64,000 bases of DNA from Paratinospora sagittata (Eukaryota; Streptophyta; Magnoliopsida; Ranunculales; Menispermaceae). Below, in pieces: positions 32,729 to 44,011 of this stretch (positions are counted from its first letter, which is position 1; each line of letters begins with the position of its first letter). The DNA lies in the NCBI GenBank assembly GCA_035771175.1, contig CM069590.1, forward strand, positions 32,192,821 through 32,256,820, written 5' to 3'. The notes under the pieces were generated by a model, which did no database searches, was not told the DNA's origin, and saw nothing but the letters and a program-made list of their open reading frames with translations. Made by a program: the position numbers and the translations under genes.

Positions 32729-35489
32729 TGTCACGACGCCCCTGACGTAGGCTGACGTCATGACCGGCACAGTGCAATATACACCGTACATCCCATATAT
32801 AGTATACAATACACTATCAGCCTCAACAGACATTCACAATAATTCCCAAAATTTATAGAAATTTTGACAGCATCTTCCTATAAAATGGACAATTCACATT
32901 TTTTCCTGATATACCACAAATCAAATCAAATATATATATATAACATCCCATTCATTCCATTCATTCCATTCATTCCACAAATTAAATTCTCACATGATAA
33001 ATATGTACGATCATCCCATTCCATGATCACAAGCATTGTACAACTAAAGTATTTAACTATAATCCACATTACCACACAACCCATCTAGGTGATATTATAT
33101 ATATAGTATGTGATAATTAGACATATCAACATTAAAAAATATAACTCATTTCCTCCAAGCATACATACATATACCCGATGAATGCAATCATGTGATTATC
33201 ACTCACGGATTTTTCCTTTTCCCTTCGACTCGGTACCTGAAATATTGGAGGAAATGGAGTGAGCAATCAACAAGCTCAGTGAGTATAGCTCTTGACATGA
33301 CCATCGCATGCATTTAGGGAAACATGGCATATCAAATCGTTTAAATTAAAATATTTCACGAGCACATATGCAACATGCATCAAAATAATATACATGCCCA
33401 CAATATATAGTTTATGTTCATTCAATAAACCAATGCACAGTTTCATAAAAATTTACCATCTCCCTCCTTTAAGGCAAGAGAGCGGGTCTAACCCTTATAT
33501 GGCCGTTACAAGGTAGCCACAACCTCTCATTACCCAATTCACAGTCATTTCAAGGATCTCCAATCCTTGTTAGGACAGGCCTACTGACAATGAGGTTACG
33601 CATAACACTCATCCGGGTCTAATTCCTAACGAAATGACACCAACTTGCCTTTGCAAGTCTCACATGCTCCAATGCTAAAAAGAAATCATTTATGAATGCA
33701 AATTAAAACACAATGCAACAATATATGCATAACATATTTACATTCAAACATTTCATATATTTAAAATGCCATACAAGAACCAAAATCAAGAAAAAATACC
33801 CACAGTACAGGACTTTTCAACATAAGTACAATCACCGTCTCTTTCAAGTTCAGCTCCAATTTAAATTCAACTAATTCAACCTGTCACAACCACTCCATAA
33901 TTCAATTTCATTTATTCATATCTATTTATATATTTAATTTATCAACTCACTTCAAATCACCAATAATAATGATCAACCTTAAAAATATTATGCACATTCT
34001 GTGACTTGAAATTCTAACTCAATTTTGGACTCATAAGCAATTGAAGAAACTACTATCTCGTTTATGTGGTCAATCTAGATATTTTCACAAGAAAGAACAG
34101 TGAAAATAGATTTCCAATTCATATTTTCACTAGTTCTCAGTTTTATTTTTCTCCTGGAACATATATCAATTTTATTAAAAATATAGAACATTCCTAAAAT
34201 TATTTTGTCCACATCGACACGTGTAAAATCCGTCATACTACCATTCTACTACCTTCAACAGGTATTTTACTAAGGTTTTACACGTTCGTGGAGGCATCCA
34301 AAGTCAATTTTACTCATAAAAATCATATATTTAGCTACTAAAAATATCAAAGCATATCCAAAAATCATGATCTTAACATCGAAATGTCTGGAATTCAGCT
34401 CTCTACGATTTTATGATCTCAAATCGGAGTTTCATTGGATTTTAATTTCATTTTATTCACTAGATATGATCACAGTATTATTCACGGTATTGTTCACGTC
34501 ATCACTATTCATTAGAAATATGTAAATTTTTACTACAATTGTCAAACGGTCTCCAAAAATCGTAAAATTAGCATCGATGAACTCACAACAGTGCATTCTA
34601 CCATTCTATAGCCTTAAATTGGAGTTTCATCGGGTTTTTATATGATTCGAAAGGTTTTCAATATAACTCTAACTTCTATCGAACTTCCAACGGCTATAAA
34701 AATTCCAAATGAACACATAAATGGAATCGAACCACATATTCGAGGTTCCTGCAGTCTAGGGAGTGTTTTTCCACCTTTCGAACAAATTTTCATCCAAGTT
34801 GGGTAAAAACCCCGATTTCAAAAGCACTGTAAAACAACTCCCATAGCTAAAATTACTCCCGCTAGAATCGTTACATCTAGCTTAGATATTAATTTCACGA
34901 AGAAATAGAGTGAAAATCACTTACCGCGAGTCTCGATTTCGCGCAAATCCTGCGTTTCTCTTTTTTTTCTCTTCGTTCTCTCGTTCTGGACGTTCTTCTT
35001 CTTTTCTCTTTCTCTTTCTCTTCTTTCTTTCATTTCGTCTTCAGCAACTTCTTTTCTTCTTTTTATGTTTATTTTTTTTGTTTTTGTTTTTGGACGTTGG
35101 TGAGAGGTTGAGATTAAAAATGAAAGTTGATATTTATGTATACAAAATGATCCAATGCACCTCATGCTCAATAGTTAACCAACTCACCCCATACATTAAT
35201 CAATTTAATTCAACTCAATTCACTTCACAACTTCATTTAATTATTTAATCATCAACTCAATTTACATATTTAAGTAACCAACCCCATAAATTTAAGTCAA
35301 CTTCATTTTTTTAAATTGTAAGCACCCATATAGGATGATCCCATATGTATCATCTTCATTTCATAATTTTATTTATTTACTAATCATACACGCGTATATT
35401 TGGCTCCCACGTATAAAATACGTGTATGATACATCTCGATATATGCGTAATTCAACGTATGTATTTAATTAAAACTACGGGGTGTTACA
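32729..35489 (-). mobile_element. 5' LTR of that element, complete
   Basis: Minus strand TGTAACACCCCGTAGT ... GTCAGGGGCGTCGTGACA, 2761 bases. A pyrimidine-rich block at 34950-35095 (plus) is GAAAGA-rich on the sense strand, as in transcribed leaders. It contains TGACGTCA at 32753-32760. Confidence 0.88.
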
Positions 35490-35625
35490 CCACAAGTCAG
35501 CACTCTTGTAGGTCAAGAGCACAGCAGACTTGGTGCAGAATTTTGAAGGATTAAACAGTTTTAAGACTCAATCATCCAACATCGATCCACGGTCAGTCCA
35601 ACGTGAGAGATTTTTGACTGAAACA
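35490..35625 (+). mobile_element. Tat-like 5' LTR, last part
   Basis: It continues the LTR interrupted at 29080 and ends 'tttttgactgaaaca' directly before the primer binding site at 35626. Confidence 0.6.
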
Positions 35626-35645
35626 TTTGGCGCCTTCTGTGGGGA
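35626..35645 (+). promoter_or_regulatory. Primer binding site of the Tat-like element
   Basis: TTTGGCGCCTTCTGTGGGGA follows the LTR end. TGGCGCC..CTGTGGGGA is the form typical of Tat-lineage elements. Confidence 0.75.
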
Positions 35646-35652
35646 ACGGTAT

Positions 35653-35932
35653 ATGAAAGGTCCATTAACCAGGAGTGAGAATAATGTCCAGCCCCCTCAA
35701 GAGGAAGTTGCAAACCAGGAACCTATTCACCAACTTCGTCGCGGTAGACCCCGCCTTCACCCCCAGGTCGCCTCAGGGTATCAGACTACCCAACTCCGAC
35801 TTGGCAACATGAAGCTAAGAATGGGTACGGTGGTCGAGAACGTTAATTGAATGGCAGGGATCCTGGAACAAATCGAACAAGCCCATTGCTCATGCCTGCA
35901 AGAGATGAGTCCAGGGCATTCGGGCACGAAGT
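35653..35932 (+). pseudogene. gag 5' fragment of the Tat-like element
   Basis: The ATG at 35653 starts MKGPLTRSENN, a usual beginning for this lineage's gag, followed by a Gln/Glu-rich and basic stretch (HQLRRGRPRLHPQ). A TGA at 35848 interrupts it, and the same frame goes on for about 27 codons (MAGILEQIEQAHC) before it is cut by foreign LTR sequence near 35932. No capsid domain or zinc knuckle is present. The rest of the element is missing. Confidence 0.65.
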
Positions 35933-36837
35933 GACGCCCCAAAAAATTTTTCCGTTTAGCCTCGCTCCTGCATTGGAGGAAAATTTAAAACTTTTCAAAT
36001 TTCAAAACAGAAACGCGCTCCTCATTCAAAGAACGTGTTCCTGTGCCTCGACAGGTATTTTTCTATAAATACCACACTTTGCTCATTCGAGAGCAACTTT
36101 TGCAAAACATATGAACTTGTGCCTATATTCTTGTATTCGTATTTTCAAGCCTTAAACAAGTTCTCAAGCTATTCTAAACACCTTTTGATAGCAAAAGTTC
36201 ACTACATTTGAATGTTTGATTCAACCTTTCTAAAAGTTCTCCTAATCATTTCAAAATCTTTGAGAAATTTGAACGGTTATCTTGAGTGTTTGATCAAGTC
36301 GTTCTTGAGTGTTTCCAACATATACATTTTGATCTTGATCATTCTAGGAAGAGAAATCTCTCAACCACATTCACTTCAGAGAATCTACGAGCTTCATCTT
36401 ACCTAAGTTGGGCAACATCTCTTTTACGATTCTTGTGTTTGTGTTTGAGTTGAAATGGCTTTGTTATTTAACTTACTATCTTATTAAAACCGTTTTTCTC
36501 TATTGTGTGAAACCATATTTGAGCTTTCAACTTATATCATCTTGGATAGTGGTTTCATTCGGTTTGTTTGACATCTAACTTATATTGTGTGAATCGATTA
36601 TTTTGATCATAACTTGTGCATATTAATTCACATACTTGAATATTTATATCTTTGAATCAACAAGTTTTGATCATTACTTGCATATTGATTCTTGTGCTTC
36701 ATTCATCATATTTAGAATCAATATTTGTGAATACATGTACACACATGATTCTTGAACTTGCATAAACATCTTTTGAATCGTATGCATGTATTTGTGAACA
36801 ACTATTTCAACATTCCACAAAATAGCACAACTTTCAA
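35933..36837 (+). mobile_element. Copia LTR fragment (copy C) behind a 30-base gypsy LTR scrap
   Basis: 35929-35958 (GTGACGCCCCAAAAAATT, then TTTAGCC) matches the start of the LTR at 11095. From about 35958 to 36820 the sequence follows the middle of copia copy B (20947-21835), including palindromes and the TATA hairpin. Both ends of the copia part are missing. Confidence 0.8.
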
Positions 36838-37878
36838 CATTTTGGGCACTGCGGCGCCAGGAAACGGCGCCGCAGTGCTGTGGTAGTGAACAAAGAGAGA
36901 GGAGAAGAGTGATCTGGGGCGCCGCGACTGTTCACGAACTTGCGTTTTAGCAATTTTTACACACTTTCTAATTCCGATTTTGAACGACTCTGGGGCTTAT
37001 AATATATCAAAATATTGGGTTTTTAGAGAAAAAGACATTGGGGAAGAGAACGGTGATGGCTGGAGCGAAATGGAAAAGAAGATTGGCATTGAAGACCATT
37101 GAAAATCTCTACAACACTCTAGTTTGCTTTCTTTTGCCGTGATTCATGTTTAAACCATATTTGATTGTTTTCATCTCTTTAGTTATGAACTAAAACATCA
37201 TTTTTAGATGATAGATGGATCCTAACTTTGATGCTATGTTATAGTTTAAAGTCTTAATTATTATTAATGGATTTGTGATAGTTTATTTATATTTGTCCAT
37301 TGTTAATGCTTCCAATCTCTTGATCACGAATTGGATGATCTTAGTTCTAGAGTGCGGCACTCGACAGAGGGTACTTTGGATCGGAACAAGGGAAATATAG
37401 CCTAGGTTATCATGAGACCGATAGAAGATCAAGACCCTTTGAGGTCATTAAAGAAATCATAGATCTTAGTGAGTTTGTAGGAATTAGATCTTTATCTATA
37501 GGTCGAGATCAATTCCTATGAATATGCTGTAACGCGGCAATCAACAGAGGGTGTTAGAAACATAAGGATTTCTGGCTTATAAACTAAGTAAATACATTAA
37601 TGATAAATAATTGGTAAGAACATAGTTAATAGTTTGGTGACATTGATTCTCAAGATTGTTTCTCTATTGATAATCTGTCGTTTTCATTGCTTTGCTAGTT
37701 AATAATTAGTTGTTTTCATTACTGTTTAATTACTCAATCATTCGAAAGCGATTTGTCTAGATAAAATTAAGGTAAAAACATGATAACTAGTGTTCTAATT
37801 ATCCCTGAGGATGATACCCAATTTCATTGGATTATATTATAACTTGACTGTCGTGCACTTGCGATAATTTCATGACCA
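36838..37878 (+). mobile_element. Athila/Tat-like LTR, 3' portion
   Basis: It shares 'gatagatggatcc', 'gcggcactcgacagaggg' and 'gtgcacttgcgataatttcatgacca' with the other TGATAAG-type LTRs. The first third is missing. A strong hairpin lies at 36846-36878. Confidence 0.7.
36846..36878. repeat. Perfect 13-bp GC-rich hairpin
   Basis: GCACTGCGGCGCC and GGCGCCGCAGTGC are separated by AGGAAAC. It stands out in an AT-rich context. Confidence 0.9.
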
Positions 37879-38054
37879 GTCTTTTTAATTCCTAAGGTAC
37901 GAGCAACTTGAACGGTACTGAATCGGGTCCATTTGGCTTCTAAGCCTAGGGAATTCCGAACCAACAAAATATGTAGAGTTTCTACGAGTCATACACGTAT
38001 ATTTCAATATCCTATGTGTCAAGATGATGTCAACCTGGGGTACAGGGCATTACA
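37879..38054 (-). mobile_element. 3' LTR fragment of the second chromovirus
   Basis: Minus strand starts TGTAATGCCCTGTACCCC right after the polypurine tract. Only about 175 bases remain before the Athila-like LTR fragment. Confidence 0.7.
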
Positions 38055-38068
38055 ATTCTCCCCAACTT
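38055..38068 (-). promoter_or_regulatory. Polypurine tract
   Basis: Minus strand AAGTTGGGGAGAAT immediately before the LTR start. Confidence 0.8.
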
Positions 38069-38108
38069 CAGGAATTTTGTCCTCAAAATGAAATCAAGAA
38101 CACTAACC

Positions 38109-39213
38109 TCAGTTGGCAAAGAGATCGGGGAACTGCTCCGTCATCTGGTCCACACGCTCCCATGTTTGCTCTTTATTATCGTGAAAATGCTATTTGACTC
38201 GCACAAGAGGTATCTTTTTATTCCTTAGTTTCTGAACCCGACGCGCCACAATCTGAATCGGCAACTCCTCATAAGTCATATCCTCCCCAACTTGTAGATG
38301 ACTCACATCAAGCACATGAGTTGGATCAGGATAAGACTTCTTCAACGGATCATAATTGTACTTCTTTAGCATCGATACATGGAATACATCATTTAACACC
38401 CTCGAGCTGAGAAGGTAGAGCGAACCGGTAAGGTATTGGTCTAATCCTCTCAACAATCCAAAATGCTCTGATAAATCTAGGGGCAAGTTTCCCTTTGACA
38501 CTAAACCTCATCTGACCTTTCTGTGGCGAGACATTAAGCAAAACTAAGTCTCCCTTGGCAAACTCTAACGGCCTATGCCAGTTATCATAATAACTTTTTT
38601 GCCTGTCCTGAGCCGACTTCAGCTTCTGCTGAATCAGCTCGACCTTTTTCATCTGCTCAACAACTGTATAAGGGCCCCATAGCTGCGTATTGCCCACCTC
38701 GTACCAACAAGCTGGTGATCTACAAGGTCTCCCATATGAAGCCTCATACGATGCCATACCAATACTCGCCTGATAACTGTTATTGTAAGAAAACTCACAT
38801 AAGGGAAAATGCTCACTCTCTCGGTCTGACCATCTGTCTTAGGGTGAAATGTTGTACTGAGTCAAAATTGGGAACCGAATCGAGTCTGCAATGCCTGCCA
38901 AAACTTCAATGTGAACCACAGATCTCTATCTGACACGATCAACACGGGCGCTCTCACTATCTCTCTCACATTTAATCTACTCAGTCAATCCACCAAGTCT
39001 CTGGCGCTCATAGGAAGGAAGTATGCATTCTTGGTTAATCTACCAACCACAACCCAAATAACATCAAATCTACCTTGATACTTTGGTAATCCCATGATGA
39101 AATCCATCGTAATGTGCTCTCATGATGAAATCCATAGTAATGTGCTCCCACTTCCACTCAGGAATGGGTAATGGCTGCATCAGTCCTCTAGGCTTCTGGT
39201 GCTCGACTTTAAC
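38109..39213 (-). pseudogene. Integrase core and chromodomain tail, second chromovirus
   Basis: On the minus strand the core is heavily frameshifted, but the FHPKTDGQTE segment with its catalytic Glu can be read near 38850. It is followed by ASYEASYGRPCRSPACW, LEFAKGDLVLLNVSPQKG and a GKLAPRFIRAFWIVERI module. The chromodomain-like tail reads VGEDMTYEELPIQIVARRVQ then KLRNKKIPLVRVK. It is broken by a stop at 38190 where a Trp is expected, and ends at 38109-38111. A 28-base tandem duplication at 39093-39148 shifts the frame near the first catalytic Asp. Confidence 0.82.
39093..39148. repeat. 28-bp tandem duplication inside integrase
   Basis: CATGATGAAATCCATCGTAA and the next eight bases are repeated at once with two mismatches. 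Twenty-eight is not a multiple of three, so the duplication shifts the frame. Confidence 0.92.
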
Positions 39214-39780
39214 CTACTGACACACTCCACATCTCTGTATGTACTCAGCTATACTCTTCTTCATCCCATGCCACCACGCAGACCTTTTCATGTCATGGTA
39301 CATCTTGGTAGCCCCTGGATGAATAGTATACTGAGACTTGTGTGCCTCCTGAAGTAATTCAGCCCTCAACTCAACATCATATGGGATCCAAAGTCTCCTT
39401 CTGAAATGCAAGACATAATCTGACCCTCTCTGCCAATCGGCCTGGTCAGCACTTTCTGCATATCTACAGTACATATTGAAATTCGAGCTATGTCCATGTA
39501 GATCCTTAACCCTCTGAATATAGGCAACAGCAAGCTGCACATGCATCTGAGCACATATCTCACTACATGGTGTATTCGAGAGTATACTCATTATCTCTCT
39601 CAGTAAATGCCACTGCTGGGCCATCTGGAAAGCAACCACTCTAGTCTCTGCTCGCTTTTGGCTCAAAGCGTCAGCCACAACATTGGCTTTACCAGGATGA
39701 TACTCCAAAAAGAAATCATAATCCTTAAGCAACTCAAGCCATCTCCTCTGTTGCATATTCAGTTCCTTCTGATCGAAAAG
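39214..39780 (-). pseudogene. RNase H end and integrase zinc-binding domain, second chromovirus
   Basis: From QQRRWLELLKDYDF and the ANVVADALSQK end of RNase H, through a spacer, to the HKSQYTIHPGATKMYHDM ... CGVCQ zinc-binding segment of integrase. A TGA-type stop at 39214 follows. It is in the same frame as the upstream RT part at 39781-40578. Confidence 0.85.
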
Positions 39781-40861
39781 CTACCTCAAACTCTTATGAT
39801 CTGAATACAAAGTGAACCTCTCACCATAAAGGTAGTGCCTCCATAGCTTCAGTACAAAAACTATGGCTGCCAGCTCCAAATCATGCACAAGGTAATTGTG
39901 TTCATGCACCTTTAGCTGCCTAGATGCATATGCCACCATTCTACCCTCCTGCATCAACACACATCCCAGACCCAATAGTGATGCATCCGTAAAAATCACC
40001 AACTCTTTTTCAGGCTCTGGAAGAATCAACACTAGAGTCGTAGTCAGCTTCTTTTACAAATCACTAAAAGCTTTCTCATAGGCACCCGTCCAAGTGAAGG
40101 TCGCATTCTTCTGAGTTAGCTTAGTCAACAGTGCGGCTATCGTGGAAAAGTCTTTCACAAACTTCCTGTAACAGCCAGCTAAACCCAGAAAACTACGAAT
40201 CTCTGTCACTTTGGTAGGTCTTGGCCAACAAATGATTGCCTCAACCTTAGTAAAATCAACTGAGATACCTTCTGCACTAGCCACATGACCTAAGAATTTT
40301 ACCTCGATCATCCAAAAACCACACTTGCTAAGCTTGGCATACAACCTATTCTCCAACAATGTCTACAATGTAACTCTGAGGTGACACCCGTGATCATCCC
40401 TAGTCTTAGAGTAGACTAGGATATCATCAATGAAGACTATAATAAATTGGTCGAGATACGGTTTGAATACCCTCTGCATCAGGTCCATGAACAGGGTTGG
40501 TGCATTACTCAACCCGAAGGGTATCACCAAGAACTCATATATATCTCGTCCGAAAAGTAGTCTTCGGTACATCCTCATCCCTAATCCTCAATTAATGGTA
40601 CCCAAACCTCAAATTTATTTTTGAAAAGAACTTTGCTCCAATCAGTTGATCAATCAAGTCATCAATGCGTGGAAGAGGATACTTGTTCTTCACAGTCACC
40701 TTGTTCAGTTGACGGTAGTCTATGCACAATCTGAGACTTCCGTCCTTCTTCTTGACGAACAACACAAGTGCTCCCCAAGGTGACATACTAGGGGAAATGA
40801 AACCTTTGCCCATCAGCTCATCTAGCTGGGCTCTGAGTTCATTCAACTCTTTCGGTGCCAC
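39781..40861 (-). pseudogene. Reverse transcriptase - RNase H, second chromovirus
   Basis: Minus-strand blocks: [52 protein letters not shown], then a frameshift near 40590, [18 protein letters not shown], the active-site strand [11 protein letters not shown] (both Asp present), [25 protein letters not shown], and RNase H ([36 protein letters not shown]). Stops near 40361, 40054 and 39781 break it. It is closely related in plan to the pol at 9202-10625 but clearly a different family. Confidence 0.88.
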
Positions 40862-41558
40862 TCAATAAGGTGGAATGGAAATGGGTCTCGTCCCAGGCAT
40901 TAGCTCAATGATAAAGTCTACCTCCCGCTTAAGTGGTAAGCCAGGTAATTCATCAGGAAAAACCTCTGGGTACTCACAGACCACAGGGATGTCTGCTAGT
41001 TGAACGCCTTGTCCCACATCATCCACTGGCCTCATACTAGCCATCATAGAAATCTCATCATCAGTGGCTAATCTACCCTGGGTAGGTGGTCTAGATGCAG
41101 TCTTGCCTCGACAAACAAAGACTGGTTATCCGGGTATTTGAAAGACAACCCTCTTGCCGAAGCAATCAAGATGAGCGTGATATGCTGCCAGCCAATCCGT
41201 ACCCAATATGGCATCAAACTAGAGGAATTCTAAGACTTTAAGGTCAGCAGTCATGTCATGGTCCTCGAATCTAACTATGCATCCCACACATACCATGTTA
41301 AGGTAAATCTTTTTCCCAACCGTCATACTCAAGATCAAAGGAGTACTAGTCCTAACAGGATATAATCCCAATCTATCTACCACACTACCAGAAATAAATG
41401 ACACAGTAGAGCCAACATCAATAAAAACATACATCATGGTATCACAAATGTTGATCGTACCTTCTATCAAATGTTTGTTAGCCTCTGGATCTACCTGTGT
41501 CATTGCTCTGGCCTGCTCTCTGGTAGCTACCAGCATAGGACTAAAGTGAGCAACTAAG
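40862..41558 (-). pseudogene. Aspartic protease and linker to RT, second chromovirus
   Basis: Minus-strand EGTINICDTMMYVFIDVGST then VSFISGSVVDRLG is the active-site region. The usual D-S/T-G triad reads D-V-G, which should abolish cleavage. A DAILGTDWLAAYHA segment follows a stop near 41219. The linker VCEYPEVFPDELPGLPLKRE leads into RT. The frame connects with the gag zinc knuckle across the LTR insertion at 41559-43131. Confidence 0.85.
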
Positions 41559-43131
41559 TGATAAGTTGAGTTTTAATAGTTAGTTTGCATCTTAATTGGA
41601 TAGATTTTTGTGTTCATTCGATTAGTTTATAGGTATTTTTGCTTGATTAATATACTTCGTTGTTTTAGATGCATTTAGGCTTTATCTTAGGTATTGATAG
41701 GTTTTTATCATGAATAAATGACTTATTGATACACGTTAAGATCATAGAAGTCATATGTTTTGAGTATATTTCATTGTAATTTATTCTTTGATTAATCGCT
41801 TAGAATTTACACTTGTTTTTTATTTTTTTGTAGGTAAATAAGGAGTCCAAAGTGGGTTGAATCAAGGGTAAATTGATGTTCAAAAGAAGTTATAAACATG
41901 TGCAAGAAGTGGAAGAAAATTGGTTAAGTCCACAATAAGGAAGTCGAAGCAGAGCAGAAAAAATGGCTAAGTCCACAACTGGGCACACAAACGAGGCTCT
42001 GGGCACCGCGGGGCCCATCGAGGTGTCATTTTACTGGAAAAAATAGTGTTCTGGGTACCGCAACGCCCAGGAACCCCTAACGCAGCATCGCGGCTCCACT
42101 CGCAGCGCTGGTGACACACAATCGGGGCGCCAGTAATTCAAGTTGCTTTTTAGCAACTCTTCTCGATTTAACAAGTTTTTTAATAGATATTGGACGACTT
42201 AGGGGGCGTATGAGATATGGATTTTTAGGGTTTGAGAGCAAGAAGATGAGGCAAGAAGAAAAGAACAAAAGCAACAGGAGTTTTGAAGAAACCAAGAGAA
42301 GAAAGGATATTAACCACCATTGAAGGGGGTTTCTGACTTAGTTTTCTTCTTTTTGTGCTTGTAATGTTATATTTTGTAGTTTTATATCTTTTTATTCTTG
42401 TATCCATTATTATGAATATGAGCTAAACTTCTAATCTAGAGGTTTAATCGATCTATGTTGGATCTTATGGTTTGAATAATATATATTTGCTCTTTATTGA
42501 TTTGTGGATTTATTTGCAATTTTCGATCCTTAATGATTACAAATTGTTGGCCACATTTTGTATGATCTTAGATTTGGTGTCTATCACTCGGGAGAGGGGA
42601 TATTGAATTGGATTAGGAAAATTGTGACCTAGAGTAATTGTATCGTGTAGGGAAACCTACAATTCCTTTGGAAATCACTTTAAAATGGATTCAAAATCTT
42701 AAAACATGTTTAATACATGGTTTATCACTTGGGAAAGGGGATTAATGTGTTAAGCATAGGTAATTGAACTATCACATGGAAGAGAGATTTAATTGATTTA
42801 TTATCCAAGATTTATAATTCCACGATTCAATGATTTTCATGATCGTTTGAAAACCATAAGTGACAACATAGTGAAATTAATCCTCTAGAGTTTCTAATCA
42901 TTGTTTTTCCCCCAATTGAGTTTAATTTTGAATTGATTTACTTTAATTTTGTTTGTTTTAATTCAAGCACATTAAATCGTCATTTTTATCACCTAAGTAA
43001 AATTAATCTCATAGTAGTATGTGGCATTTATTTCAATAAAATTACTTTTCCCTGTGGATACGATACGCGACTCACCTCAGTTTTACAACTTGATAAATTT
43101 GTTCACTTGCGAATTTAAATTTTCTCTATCA
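41559..43131 (+). mobile_element. Athila-type solo LTR inside the gag-protease junction
   Basis: TGATAAGTTGAGTTTTAATA ... TTTCTCTATCA, 1573 bases, close to the Athila LTR at 44012-45488 ('gaatatgagctaa.ttcttaatctagaggtt', 'cacttgcgaat'). Flanking 5-mers CTAAG (41554) and CTGAC (43132) agree at three of five sites. Leaving out the LTR and one 5-mer puts the gag and protease frames back in register, which fixes the boundaries. Confidence 0.85.
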
Positions 43132-44011
43132 CTGACGCCCTCAAAGGACACTGATTTCTCTTGTGCCTCTGAACTCCGCAACCAAAACAAACTACTGGTC
43201 TCGGCGCTCTGGGTGCCAAAGATACAGCCTGTGACTCCGTCCCGGTTGTCTGATGTCCACCATACCTCTCAGAACTCTGTTGCTGGGGTCGGCCTGAAAT
43301 CTGAACACTTTGGCCTACAGTTGGTGGTGCAACTGTCACTGGAGAGGAGGTTACTGATGTCCCGTACCCGCTGCCACTATACCTCAGCCTTTTGTTCTTC
43401 CGGTTCTTCTTACCATAATACTGAGCCTCTGACCCTGACGACTATGCCTGAACCGAAGGAGCTGCAGGTGCTTAGACTGCGACTGGTGTCCTCATCCTAG
43501 AGTTAACTTCTACAATCTCATAATCAGCGGCCTGCATCATCGCCTGAGCGTTAGATTGCATGCCAGTGAGTGCCAAACCCTGACAAATATGGTCACGAAA
43601 TCCATCCTGCATCCTCTTCATAAGTAGTTAATCAATCGACACCATCTCTGGAGCAAAGAGTGCCAACCGGTTAAACTCTTGCTCATACTCTATCACTATC
43701 CTACTGACCTGGGTCAAGTGCATGAACTCGATCCGTCTTTTGTCTCTCTTAGACCTCGAATAGAACTCTTCATAGAACAATTACTTAAACCTGGTCCAAA
43801 TCTGGATCTCGTCAGCCATGCGGTCAAGTCTTCTCCACTAATCATCAACCTTATCAACAAGCTTGAATCTGCCCAATCTCACCCTATCGGCCTCTGACGC
43901 ATGCATGTCACTGAAGATGGTTTCCATCCTCCTGAGCCATCTCTTAGCAGTCTCAATATTGAGGCCTCCAACAAACTCAGTCGAGCCTCTAATCCTTCAG
44001 GCCTTCATGAC
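43132..44011 (-). pseudogene. gag of the second chromovirus, C-terminal two thirds
   Basis: The minus strand carries frameshifted capsid sequence (DRVRLGRF-like and EFMHLTQ/YEQEFNRLALFAP words in alternating frames), then a Gln/Pro/Ser-rich linker and the knuckle CFGCGVQRHKRNQC (CX2CX4HX4C) at about 43140-43190. The N-terminus is cut at 44011 by the Athila 5' LTR; the missing part should lie beyond the right edge of the window. Confidence 0.8.

Larger units (their letters stand above)
29080..35489 (-). mobile_element. Decayed minus-strand gypsy element inserted in the Tat LTR
   Basis: Minus-strand order: 5' LTR 35489-32729, PBS 32725-32712, degenerate internal region 32711-30832, truncated 3' LTR 30831-29080. 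The flanking 5-mers are TCACG (29075-29079) and CCACA (35490-35494). They differ at two sites, each explainable by a C-to-T or G-to-A change from CCACG. Pol and the polypurine tract are gone. Confidence 0.75.

Noticed and set aside
34910..35248. 112-codon frame with Phe/Leu/Ser runs that looks like membrane segments
   Set aside because: It is translation of a TTC/TCT-rich tract in an LTR leader; the opposite strand gives a Lys/Glu/Arg-rich frame, also an artefact.
36846..36878. Helitron 3' terminal hairpin
   Set aside because: No CTRR end follows the hairpin and no Rep/helicase or TC start is seen; the surrounding sequence is an LTR fragment.
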